Shown piece by piece: positions 1 to 6,033 of a stretch of DNA of 13,857 nt. Below the pieces are notes generated by a model. The model saw nothing but the letters and a program-made list of their open reading frames with translations, did not search any database and was not told where the DNA came from. The DNA lies in NCBI GenBank assembly GCA_002305125.1, contig DBQG01000029.1, positions 1 to 13,857 on the forward strand, in the 5' to 3' direction. How positions within the stretch are numbered: position 1 is the first letter of the stretch; the number at the start of each line of letters is the position of its first letter. The position numbers were made by a program, and so were the translations under genes. The stretch is from Patescibacteria group bacterium UBA1400. Lineage in GTDB: Bacteria; Patescibacteriota; Microgenomatia; UBA1400.

Positions 1-593
1 CTTTTAACAGTCTCCGCATTAAATGCAGTGGGATAATCTTTATAAGCCCGGCCGTACATTGTTACCAGGCTCTCAATATCTTCATCAGAAAGCATATTTC
101 CCTCTTCATCCATTAAAGAATTAGGAGGAAGCACCTGAACCGTATAACCTTCGGGTAAAGACTGAGGAGGAAAGTTACAAGCTTCCTGTCTTGCCTGAGC
201 TAAAACCTGTTGTTCTTGCCTTATCACCTCAGCTGAAGGCATTCTTTCCGCCCCATTACCTCCAAAATAAACAATTGCCTGAACCCCAAAACCATTAGTA
301 TCAACAGGAATAAATCCCTCCAAACCAGTCACCAGCCCTCCATGATTCCAGCTAAAAGATTCCAACTGGTCCAAATCAAATTCTTCTCCGATTAGCATTC
401 TAACCGTAACCCTATCTCTATCTCCAACACCATTAACAACAGCAGCAACAGCCTGTTGGTACACCTGCTGTAACTGCTCCAAACCGCAAACTGCCGGCAC
501 TAAAAACCCTTTATGCCTTAAATTAACTGCATCCTGTTCAATCCCTCCAATAACCCCAATACTAGGATTAAAGTCCTGCTCTTTTTCTGCCAT
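1..593 (-). CDS. T-box-controlled protein of unknown function, possible C-terminal GNAT acyltransferase (partial)
   Basis: The frame is open from an ATG at 593 to the left edge, giving 197 codons with the C-terminus missing. The start is set by a strong AGGAGG Shine-Dalgarno sequence seven bases upstream. I do not recognise the N-terminal 150 residues: a soluble alpha/beta-looking region with Gly-rich turns (NHGG near 110, YFGGNG near 135), no signal peptide and no membrane segment. The last visible residues, roughly 178-197, read like the opening helix of a GNAT acyltransferase: an acidic stretch, then MYGRAYKDYP and ETVKR. This resembles the start of the beta-lysine N-acetyltransferase (AblB) type. 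That assignment is weak because the acetyl-CoA-binding motif lies outside the window. The gene is the only one directly downstream of the lysine-type T-box leader, so expression should rise when tRNA-Lys is uncharged, consistent with a lysine-linked role. It is certainly a gene; the function is a guess. Confidence 0.7.
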   Translation of the reverse strand, partial: MAEKEQDFNPSIGVIGGIEQDAVNLRHKGFLVPAVCGLEQLQQVYQQAVAAVVNGVGDRDRVTVRMLIGEEFDLDQLESFSWNHGGLVTGLEGFIPVDTNGFGVQAIVYFGGNGAERMPSAEVIRQEQQVLAQARQEACNFPPQSLPEGYTVQVLPPNSLMDEEGNMLSDEDIESLVTMYGRAYKDYPTAFNAETVK

Positions 594-642
594 TTTTTCC
601 TCCTTTTTAGAGTTTTTACTTTTTAAAAGTAAAATTAATTTT

Positions 643-680
643 TAAAATAATGTTTTAAACCGATAAAATAATGTTTTAAA
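643..680. repeat. Two 17-base direct repeats in the 5' leader
   Basis: The same 17 bases, TAAAATAATGTTTTAAA on the plus strand, occur at 643-659 and 664-680, a period of 21 bases. Each copy is itself a near-palindrome (TAAAA, five bases, TTTTA). They lie after the T-box terminator and before the Shine-Dalgarno sequence of the left-edge gene. An operator role is possible but unproven. Confidence 0.55.
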
Positions 681-683
681 AAC

Positions 684-710
684 AAAAAAACCGTCCTTTG
701 TAAAGGACGG
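684..710 (-). terminator. T-box intrinsic terminator
   Basis: On the minus strand, CCGTCCTTT (710-702) pairs with AAAGGACGG (699-691) and is followed by seven T (690-684). The 5' arm also pairs with the T-box sequence, so antiterminator and terminator exclude each other: AAAGG (743-739) with CCTTT (706-702), and ACGG (731-728) with CCGT (710-707). Confidence 0.93.
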
Positions 711-1015
711 CTACTATTTCTAGTACTCCGTGGTACCACCTTTATTTATACGACTTTAAAAAACAAAAAATCCTTGTCACAAGGATTTATAAAACAGTCG
801 TAACTTACGTGCTCTGTTTCTTTTGTGACACACGTTCGCGCTTTAACGGGCGCACCCCGGCAAGGTTTTACTCCTTTTAAAAAAGTTTCTTCCTGCAGCT
901 TCAAGGTCTTTTCAGGATTAATACTTACTTATGGTTTCTCAGCTTAAGCACCACTCTCTTTAAAGCAGTACACTAATCCCTACTTGTCCTTGTCAACGCT
1001 TTTCTTCAAATTTTC
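684..1015 (-). promoter_or_regulatory. T-box riboswitch, specifier AAG (Lys)
   Basis: The minus strand carries a complete T-box leader. Stem I has a basal helix CAAGG (992-988) with CCTTG (906-902), then the specifier internal loop, then GGATTA (979-974) with TAATCC (920-915). The 5' side of the loop holds the AGTA S-turn motif (984-981). The 3' side reads T-GAA-AAG-A, so the specifier codon is AAG at 910-908, matching the family layout GAA-codon-purine. GAGAG, a typical AG-bulge element, follows in the distal stem. Stem III is TACGACT (802-796) with AGTCGTA (755-749). The T-box core GGTGGTACCACGG lies at 740-728 with the canonical seven-base bulge TGGTACC. The variable base after TGG is T, which fits an A discriminator on the tRNA. 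Known T-boxes bind uncharged tRNA and then prevent termination. The target is the gene starting at 593. Confidence 0.93.
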
Positions 1016-1021
1016 AAACTA

Positions 1022-1050
1022 ACTATATAAATTTTAATAATTTTTGTCAA
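1022..1050 (-). promoter_or_regulatory. Promoter of the T-box leader
   Basis: A perfect TTGACA (1050-1045) is followed by a 17-base spacer and TATAGT (1027-1022). Transcription should start near 1015, just upstream of T-box stem I, and about 10 bases beyond the greA stop codon. The leader is then about 420 bases long. Confidence 0.88.
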
Positions 1051-1060
1051 GCTAAACCGA

Positions 1061-1519
1061 TTAATGGATTTTTTTAATTTCATAAACCACTTTTCCGGCC
1101 GGTACTTCCAACTCTATCTCATCTCCTGATTTTTTACCCAATAAAGCTTTTCCCAAAGGCGATGAGTGGGAGATCTTTTTTTCCATAGGATCGGCTTCCC
1201 ATTCTCCAACTACGGTATAATCATGAGTTTGACCATTAGCAACTAAAGTAACTTTACAACCTAAAGATACCTGACCATTAGCTTTACAGCCCTGAATAAC
1301 CTTGGCCCGGGACATAATCTGCTCCAGTTCTTCAATTCTGCCGTCCATCATATTAAGTTCTTCTCTGACAGCAGCATACTCAGTATTTTCCGATAAGTCA
1401 CCCATTTCTCTGGCAGCAGTAACTCTCTTAACTAACTGAGGTCTTTTTTCATCCTTAAGTTCTGTAAGCTCTTTTTCTAAATCCTTTAACCCATCCTTGG
1501 TCAAGTAAATCTGTTTCAT
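1061..1519 (-). CDS. greA: Transcription elongation factor GreA
   Basis: GreA enters the secondary channel of RNA polymerase and stimulates cleavage of backtracked transcripts. The 152-residue product has the family length and both domains. The N-terminal coiled coil (about residues 5-75) carries the tip motif GDLSENTEY with the acidic residues that place the catalytic metal. The C-terminal FKBP-like domain has the signature SSPLGKALLGKKSGDEIE. I chose the ATG at 1519 because GAAAGGA (1534-1528) sits eight bases upstream and the protein then begins MKQIYLTKDG as in homologues. A TTG seven codons earlier would place that Shine-Dalgarno sequence inside the gene. It has its own promoter and is divergent from tRNA-Glu. 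The T-box promoter follows within about 10 bases of its stop codon. Confidence 0.96.
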   Translation of the reverse strand: MKQIYLTKDGLKDLEKELTELKDEKRPQLVKRVTAAREMGDLSENTEYAAVREELNMMDGRIEELEQIMSRAKVIQGCKANGQVSLGCKVTLVANGQTHDYTVVGEWEADPMEKKISHSSPLGKALLGKKSGDEIELEVPAGKVVYEIKKIH

Positions 1520-1595
1520 CAAAAAAATCCTTTCTTCCAAAATGTTAAAAAAATAACCGCCCTATGCGGAAGATAAAAACACTGTTGAGAAAATT

Positions 1596-1624
1596 ATTTT
1601 ATTAAAAATCTTACCTCTTGTCAA
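1596..1624 (-). promoter_or_regulatory. greA promoter
   Basis: TTGACA (1624-1619), a 17-base spacer and TAAAAT (1601-1596) give a near-consensus sigma70-type promoter with a start near 1589. The roughly 70-base leader contains a small GC hairpin, CCGC (1569-1566) with GCGG (1560-1557), followed by a T-rich run. CTTCC at 1572-1568 could also pair with GGAAG at 1538-1534, which touches the Shine-Dalgarno region. Confidence 0.8.
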
Positions 1625-1666
1625 TAAGCATTGAATATGTAATAGATATGAATTAAAAAGAATAAT

Positions 1667-1695
1667 TTGCCAGAAAATAACAGATAAGGTAAAAT
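1667..1695 (+). promoter_or_regulatory. tRNA-Glu promoter
   Basis: TTGCCA (1667-1672), a 17-base spacer and TAAAAT (1690-1695) lie just upstream of tRNA-Glu. The start would be near 1702, about 25 bases before the mature 5' end. It is divergent from the greA promoter. Confidence 0.75.
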
Positions 1696-1726
1696 TAACA
1701 AGAAAGCTTAAGAAAAAAACAAAAAA

Positions 1727-1798
1727 GGCCCTGTCGTCTAACGGTTAGGACGCCACCCTCTCAAGGTGGCAATATGGGTTCGATTCCCGTCAGGGTCA
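1727..1798 (+). tRNA. tRNA-Glu (anticodon CTC)
   Basis: A 72-base cloverleaf. The acceptor stem pairs GGCCCTG with CAGGGTC, with a G-T pair at the second position. The D arm contains GTC/GAC around a GG loop. The anticodon stem pairs CCACC with GGTGG around the loop CTCTCAA, giving anticodon CTC, which reads GAG. The T arm is ATGGG-TTCGATT-CCCGT and the discriminator is A (1798). The bases after it are CAC, so the 3' CCA is not encoded and must be added by nucleotidyltransferase. No clear terminator follows. Confidence 0.95.
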
Positions 1799-1863
1799 CA
1801 CTTAACAAACCAACACCTTTACGCTTCTTAAGGTTTTCTATACTTCTTTAGCTAGAGAGATCC

Positions 1864-3108
1864 TTACCTACCTTGTAAAAAAGGCAGCCAGAATCCGTTT
1901 GGAGAAGGTTTGGGAGGTGGAGAAGATGGGTTTTGTGCCGGAGCACCATCTTCATTATAGTAAAGCTTAATCCCCCATCTGCCCACTACCCAGGCTTCTT
2001 TGTCATTAAGCGCCCTTACAATCTTAAGATTATCTTTAAGACTACGGTGGTGGTGATCTTCTGGTATGGGACAAACTTGTGTCTGCCAGGTGCTTCCATC
2101 GTACATGGCAATGGTACACTGATCTCCAACCAACCAACCCTTGGTTACACTAGCCATGGAGATAGAAGTAAGCGAGTTAGGAAAACGACTATGTTCCTGC
2201 CAATTTCCCTGCTGCCATCTAAACAAACCGCCATAATTAACCCAATTTCCAGAACCGTCTTTTTCTTTACAATCACCCACTGCCCAACCATCAGACTCAT
2301 TTACCATATCAACGTCTCTCATGACACAATACGACAAAAGGCTAGTGGTATCTGCCGGATCGGCCAGTTTTACCATCGCCTGGGGGTTCCATTGACCGTT
2401 AACATAAGTAACCATGTAGCTTGTTCCACCAACAGCTCCAAAAGAAGAAGAGTACATATCAATGGTAAAAAGCCAATTAGAAGGCCTACCGGTCGCACTA
2501 AAAGGCAAAGGAGCCGGCGTTTCACTCCAGGACCCATTTTGGTAATGAAAAATTGATCCTGCGCTACCGCAGGCCCAAACTTCATTGGTAGAAACAGCGC
2601 TAATATCAGCAATAAAAAAATTATCAAACTGCGCTTCCAGATTCCAGGCACTTCCATTAAAACGAAAAATCTTACCATCTCCCATACCGCTGGCAGTTAA
2701 CCAACCCTCTCTTGTATTTAAAAGATCAATTCCTGTAATTGCTTCTCCGACATCAAGGGGTTTAACTGTCCATTCATTGTTTTGAAAATAATTTAAAACA
2801 CCGCTGGTTCCGCCGGCAATGCCAAAAACATTATTTGAACTTTGGCTGTCAGGCACAAAGTCCAATGAGTAATAACTTGTTTGTTGTCCGGAAATTGGCT
2901 CTATAAATTGCCAACCCTGAATAATAGTTGGTTCAAGTGGATGCTGTTCTGCTACTAAGGCTGTCTGAGAAACATGTTTAAGCATCCAATTAAAAGGTAC
3001 TCCCAAATTGTAAAATACATTAACAATAATACCTAAAATTAAAGAAGAGATAATTAAAGTTGTCAGGCTAATAATTAAAATAAGGCTGATGGATTTCTTT
3101 TCCTTCAT
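1864..3108 (-). CDS. Membrane-anchored extracellular beta-propeller protein, function unknown
   Basis: The 414-residue product has a short basic N-terminus and one long hydrophobic segment (about 7-32) that can act as signal anchor, so the rest should lie outside the membrane. Residues from about 90 to 385 hold six to seven copies of a 40-50 residue unit with the pattern GWxVG, a short strand, Y/F, NGxW. Examples are GWLTASG, VWACGSAG, GWAVGD, GWLVGD and AWVVGRWG. This is typical of BNR/Ycf48-like or sialidase-like propellers and suggests one roughly seven-bladed domain. No catalytic motif is evident. The tail is proline-rich (PSSPPPKPSP) and ends NGFWLPFLQGR. Cysteines are few. The start is ATG at 3108 with no Shine-Dalgarno sequence; the promoter places the transcript start almost on the ATG. 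It is followed by tRNA-Glu on the opposite strand. Adhesion or cell-surface binding is plausible but unproven. Confidence 0.85.
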   Translation of the reverse strand: MKEKKSISLILIISLTTLIISSLILGIIVNVFYNLGVPFNWMLKHVSQTALVAEQHPLEPTIIQGWQFIEPISGQQTSYYSLDFVPDSQSSNNVFGIAGGTSGVLNYFQNNEWTVKPLDVGEAITGIDLLNTREGWLTASGMGDGKIFRFNGSAWNLEAQFDNFFIADISAVSTNEVWACGSAGSIFHYQNGSWSETPAPLPFSATGRPSNWLFTIDMYSSSFGAVGGTSYMVTYVNGQWNPQAMVKLADPADTTSLLSYCVMRDVDMVNESDGWAVGDCKEKDGSGNWVNYGGLFRWQQGNWQEHSRFPNSLTSISMASVTKGWLVGDQCTIAMYDGSTWQTQVCPIPEDHHHRSLKDNLKIVRALNDKEAWVVGRWGIKLYYNEDGAPAQNPSSPPPKPSPNGFWLPFLQGR

Positions 3109-3116
3109 TTATTTAA

Positions 3117-3145
3117 ATTTAATATAAGAACTTATCTTTTGTCAA
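3117..3145 (-). promoter_or_regulatory. Promoter of the propeller gene (leaderless arrangement)
   Basis: TTGACA (3145-3140), a 17-base spacer and TTAAAT (3122-3117). The -10 element ends eight bases before the ATG, so transcription should begin at 3111-3109 and leave essentially no 5' leader. Confidence 0.72.
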
Positions 3146-3181
3146 ATAATATTTACTAATTTAACAAAAAAAATAAAAGTT

Positions 3182-4051
3182 TTAAAAAGCAGTTAAAACA
3201 ATCCCGATTATAACGGAAATAATCCCAGCCACCTGAACTCTGCTAACCTTTTCTTTTAAAAATACAACCGCCATTAAAATAGTAACAACAGACAATGAAG
3301 AAGCTATGGGGTTAACCAAAATTCCATCCCCCACAGTTAGACCCCAATTAACACTTAAAACCGCCATTGCCTCCAAAACACCTATCAAAACCAACATATA
3401 CTTAGTTTTCAAATTTAGTTTTTTAATGCTGATTTCTTTTTTAAATAAAAAAGAAAATAAAAGTAGAAAAATAATGGATCCCGTTTTTACAAATAGAGTC
3501 GTGGCTACCCAGCCTGTTTGTTCGGAAATAACTTCACTAAGATTCCAAAACCCTCCAAAAATAAGGGCAGCCAGAACTGTCTCCCTTACACCTTTTAACA
3601 ACTTAATCTTTTTTATTCTTAAATCCTCTAAATTTAAAGAAACCAGCATCACGCCAAAAATAATTAAAAAAACAGCTAAGGGCTGAAGGCCAGACAATCT
3701 TTGTCCTAAAAATATAAAGGCAAAGATCATGGTAAAAACCGCATAAAGATTTATGGTGGCTGAGACAACTGAGACGTTGCCTATTTCAAAACCTTTGTAA
3801 AAAAACAGATAAGCAGAAGAATAAAAGGTTGAAGCTAATAAAAGCAGAAGGATCAAAAATAAGGACAAATTAAAACTAATTCCAAAAACAGGAATAAGAA
3901 TCAAGGTTAAAAATATCCCAGCCAGCTGTGACCAGAAAAAAGTTTTAAAGTTACCGATTTTATCTGAGGAAAGATTGGCAAAAAAATCAGAAGTTCCCCA
4001 GCCAACCATCCCACCCAATCCTGCCAAAAGGCTTAAAATAACTTGATTCAT
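3182..4051 (-). CDS. EamA/DMT-family membrane transporter
   Basis: The 289-residue protein is almost wholly hydrophobic and shows about ten membrane segments in two halves of five, the EamA (DUF6) duplicated layout of the drug/metabolite transporter superfamily. The first half begins GLGGMVGWGTSDFFANL and contains FYKGFEIGNVSVVSATINLY with the helix-breaking pattern usual before the fourth segment. The second half repeats it as LSVNWGLTVGDGILVNPIASSLSVVTILMAVVFLKEKVS. A basic cytoplasmic linker (about 143-155) separates the halves. The length is normal for the family. Substrates in this family range from amino acids to nucleotides and cannot be read from sequence. The gene stands alone between the propeller gene and the Nudix gene and has no Shine-Dalgarno sequence at its ATG. 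Confidence 0.9.
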   Translation of the reverse strand: MNQVILSLLAGLGGMVGWGTSDFFANLSSDKIGNFKTFFWSQLAGIFLTLILIPVFGISFNLSLFLILLLLLASTFYSSAYLFFYKGFEIGNVSVVSATINLYAVFTMIFAFIFLGQRLSGLQPLAVFLIIFGVMLVSLNLEDLRIKKIKLLKGVRETVLAALIFGGFWNLSEVISEQTGWVATTLFVKTGSIIFLLLFSFLFKKEISIKKLNLKTKYMLVLIGVLEAMAVLSVNWGLTVGDGILVNPIASSLSVVTILMAVVFLKEKVSRVQVAGIISVIIGIVLTAF

Positions 4052-4078
4052 TTTTAATTAATTTGAAATAATAAGAAA

Positions 4079-4108
4079 ATTATAATTTAAATCAGGCTTT
4101 TTTACCAA
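4079..4108 (-). promoter_or_regulatory. Probable promoter of the EamA transporter gene
   Basis: TTGGTA (4108-4103), an 18-base spacer and TATAAT (4084-4079). The leader would be about 20 bases, with no Shine-Dalgarno sequence before the ATG at 4051. The same TTGGTA-18 arrangement occurs before the triosephosphate isomerase gene. Confidence 0.5.
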
Positions 4109-4118
4109 TTAAACTTCT

Positions 4119-4607
4119 TTAACTATAAAGCAAATTTTCTATTTTATCTTTGGAAACTGTTTGGAAAAATGTTAAGGAAATGGGCAGAAGCAAATTTTTC
4201 TCTACCAATTCATAAATTTGATCAAGAGTATACCAACTCCACTCATGCTTTCCTTCCGGATTGCCGATCTCAATATCATCTCCTGAAAAAAACAAAGAAA
4301 AAAAATAAAACTTATATTTACTTCTGCCGTCCCAAATAAAACTATTGGAAACCTTAATTTCTTTTAAATTCTCTGGGACAATAGCCAAACCAGTCTCTTC
4401 AAACAGCTCTCTTTGAGCGGCCTCAGCAGCAGACTCTCCCAGCTCAAGCCTGCCTCCTGGACAAGCCAACTTTTTTTTAAACTTTGCATCCTGCCTTTCC
4501 GCCAACAAAAACTCCAGCCCCAAATCTCCCGGTCTAAAAACAAGAATAATAGCTACACTGATAGGAGCTTTTGTTTCCAGTAAATCTGAAGCTTCTTTTT
4601 CCAACAT
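4119..4607 (-). CDS. Nudix hydrolase
   Basis: Nudix enzymes hydrolyse nucleoside diphosphates linked to another group, using metals held by the Nudix box. The box is intact here: G52, E58, R66-E67, E70-E71, G73 in GGRLELGESAAEAAQRELF followed by EETGL. The preceding beta-strand region (SVAIILVFRPGDLGLEFLLAERQ) and the ending LDQIYELVEKNLLLP match the fold. The substrate cannot be read; the Arg/Lys-rich KFKKKLACPGG segment resembles housekeeping or mRNA-decapping-like Nudix proteins only loosely. I chose the ATG at 4607, which leaves seven bases after the stop of the upstream gene and a 162-residue protein. A start at 4658 would overlap that gene by about 40 bases and add an N-terminus unlike the family. 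No Shine-Dalgarno sequence is seen, so translation is probably coupled to the upstream gene. Confidence 0.88.
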   Translation of the reverse strand: MLEKEASDLLETKAPISVAIILVFRPGDLGLEFLLAERQDAKFKKKLACPGGRLELGESAAEAAQRELFEETGLAIVPENLKEIKVSNSFIWDGRSKYKFYFFSLFFSGDDIEIGNPEGKHEWSWYTLDQIYELVEKNLLLPISLTFFQTVSKDKIENLLYS

Positions 4608-4614
4608 ATTAAAA

Positions 4615-5115
4615 TTATACAGGAAAAAGTTCCTGCATTCTGCTTGCAGAACCAGCAATAACGCTTCCTTTTTCCAAAGCTACGCTATAACCATCTTTCA
4701 AATCATATATACTACAGCCGCAAACTCTATCTTCATAAGGATGCAGATCTGTTCGCCCTAAAATAAAAATTCCCCCATCTAAATCTGAAACCCTAATAAA
4801 ATTAAAGTCATCTCTATAACCCAACATCTTAAGAGGTTCTCTTCTAAAGAGACTATCATTCCATCTTTCCGCCCTGCTGTGTACAATAACAGCTCTTGGC
4901 TCTTGCTCATCCCAAATAACCAACCCTTCGACCAACTGCCTTTTCTCATCAACATAAATACTGTCCCTTATTACCTGTGTGTCTTGGGGAGAAAAAACAA
5001 CAGAAGAGCATCTAAGCCCCGGAGACAGAAACACTTTTAACCTATTATCTCCGCTACTGTTTAAAACCGCTTCCCGAACTTCTTCTGGTTCTGGCAGATT
5101 AAGTTTTGCCAGCAA
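4615..5115 (-). CDS. Conserved-looking hypothetical protein upstream of Nudix gene
   Basis: I do not recognise this 166-residue product. It is soluble with no signal or membrane segment, and looks alpha/beta with several aromatic-rich strands (VEGLVIWDEQEPRAVIVHS, FNFIRVSDLDGGIFILGR). A pair of closely spaced cysteines (VCGC, about residues 132-135) is present. The start is TTG at 5115; there is no in-frame ATG, GTG or other TTG between it and the preceding in-frame stop. It runs in the same direction as the Nudix gene with a seven-base gap, so the two are likely one transcript and may act together. A TATAAT (5153-5148) upstream is a plausible -10 element but no convincing -35 sequence accompanies it. 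Codon use resembles its neighbours and there is no competing frame. Confidence 0.7.
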   Translation of the reverse strand: MLAKLNLPEPEEVREAVLNSSGDNRLKVFLSPGLRCSSVVFSPQDTQVIRDSIYVDEKRQLVEGLVIWDEQEPRAVIVHSRAERWNDSLFRREPLKMLGYRDDFNFIRVSDLDGGIFILGRTDLHPYEDRVCGCSIYDLKDGYSVALEKGSVIAGSASRMQELFPV

Positions 5116-5186
5116 CTCTTTAGATATTTTTAAACTTTTTTCCTTACATTATAATGACCTATATTTTAACATATAGAACAATTTAA

Positions 5187-5215
5187 TTGATTTTAAGGCA
5201 TTTTTTGTGTTTAAT
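5187..5215 (+). promoter_or_regulatory. Promoter of the YidC-like gene (leaderless arrangement)
   Basis: TTGATT (5187-5192), a 17-base spacer and TTTAAT (5210-5215). The ATG follows eight bases later at 5224, so the transcript should begin at or within two bases of the start codon. No Shine-Dalgarno sequence is present. Confidence 0.68.
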
Positions 5216-5223
5216 GATTTAAG

Positions 5224-5994
5224 ATGAGTTTATTTACCACTCTTCTTTATCAACCAGTTTTAAACGCCCTTGTTTTTATCTACTCCCTTATGCCCTTTTA
5301 TAAAGACATGGGCATTGCTTTAATTATTTTTACGGTTTTAATGGATCTACTTCTTTCTCCTTTAAGAGTTAGGGTTAAAAAGTCAGAACCTGAACAAGAA
5401 AAAATTATGGCCGAGCTGAAACAGGCCGAAAAAGATTATCAGGATAACTATATTGCCTACCAACAAGCCAAAAAACAAATAATAAAAAAGTATCGGAAAA
5501 CTTTTAATTTAAGAGGTTTTGATTTAATCGTAGAAGGAGTTTACTTTATCACCTTATGGTGGGTCTTTTCCCAGGGTCTTCCCAGACAAGAATGGAATCT
5601 GCTTTATTCCTGGATTCCTCAACCAAGTGACCCTATTAACCTAACCTTTTTAAATCTTTTTGACCTAACCCAAGTTTCACCTACCCTGAATTTGATCTCA
5701 GCCGTAGGTTTGTTTATCATTCTATTTCTAAAAACCTGGTGGAAGCCTGAAAAAGCTGGCCGAAGTGATTATCTGCTGCTGTTTTGGGCTCCTTTTGCCG
5801 CCTACTTTATCTCTTCAAGACTGCCGGCTGGACAGGAGTTCTTTTTTACTATTCTTGAAGCTTTAACTTTTATAAGACTTATCAGCAATAAACTGCAAAG
5901 TCTGGGCAAACAAATGGGCTATACCAGCTCCCCTTTAAATACAGAAAGCAAGAGCTTTTTGGCTACCTTTTTAAAACAAATAAAAGGTGAGTAG
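5224..5994 (+). CDS. YidC/Oxa1-family membrane insertase, divergent
   Basis: YidC inserts and folds membrane proteins with or without SecYEG. The 256-residue product opens FTTLLYQPVLNALVFIYSLMP, the standard start of short YidC proteins, then a first transmembrane helix (about 29-47), a charged cytoplasmic hairpin (about 48-95, a coiled coil rich in Lys, Glu and Gln), a second helix (GFDLIVEGVYFITLWWVFS, about 98-118) and two to three further helices (about 150-175, 185-196, 202-220). It lacks the large periplasmic domain of Gram-negative YidC. The conserved groove Arg near the end of the first helix (R in the family pattern LxxRxxLxPL) is Asp here, D41 in TVLMDLLLSPL, and the usual Pro/Gly entry to the next helix is also changed. 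It may therefore be a specialised paralogue. It is transcribed with, or just ahead of, the SPFH gene 39 bases downstream. Confidence 0.82.
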   Translation: MSLFTTLLYQPVLNALVFIYSLMPFYKDMGIALIIFTVLMDLLLSPLRVRVKKSEPEQEKIMAELKQAEKDYQDNYIAYQQAKKQIIKKYRKTFNLRGFDLIVEGVYFITLWWVFSQGLPRQEWNLLYSWIPQPSDPINLTFLNLFDLTQVSPTLNLISAVGLFIILFLKTWWKPEKAGRSDYLLLFWAPFAAYFISSRLPAGQEFFFTILEALTFIRLISNKLQSLGKQMGYTSSPLNTESKSFLATFLKQIKGE

Positions 5995-6018
5995 TTTTTA
6001 AAACTTTGAAATTTTTGC

Positions 6019-6024
6019 TATACT
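6019..6024 (+). promoter_or_regulatory. Extended -10 promoter before the SPFH gene
   Basis: TATACT (6019-6024) is preceded by TGC, making an extended -10 element that needs little -35 contact; no good -35 sequence is seen. The ATG follows nine bases later at 6034, so the leader would be only two to three bases. Confidence 0.55.
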
Positions 6025-6033
6025 ACCGTTAAT

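Noticed and set aside
973..996. Second TTGACA (996-991) in the T-box region with a weak TGTACT -10-like sequence
   Set aside because: It lies in the basal part of T-box stem I, whose bases are explained by pairing with 902-920, and the better promoter is at 1022-1050.
1933..2785. Open frames on the plus strand and a second minus frame opposite or within the propeller gene
   Set aside because: They lack recognisable domains and start signals, and the long propeller frame with repeats and a membrane anchor explains the region.
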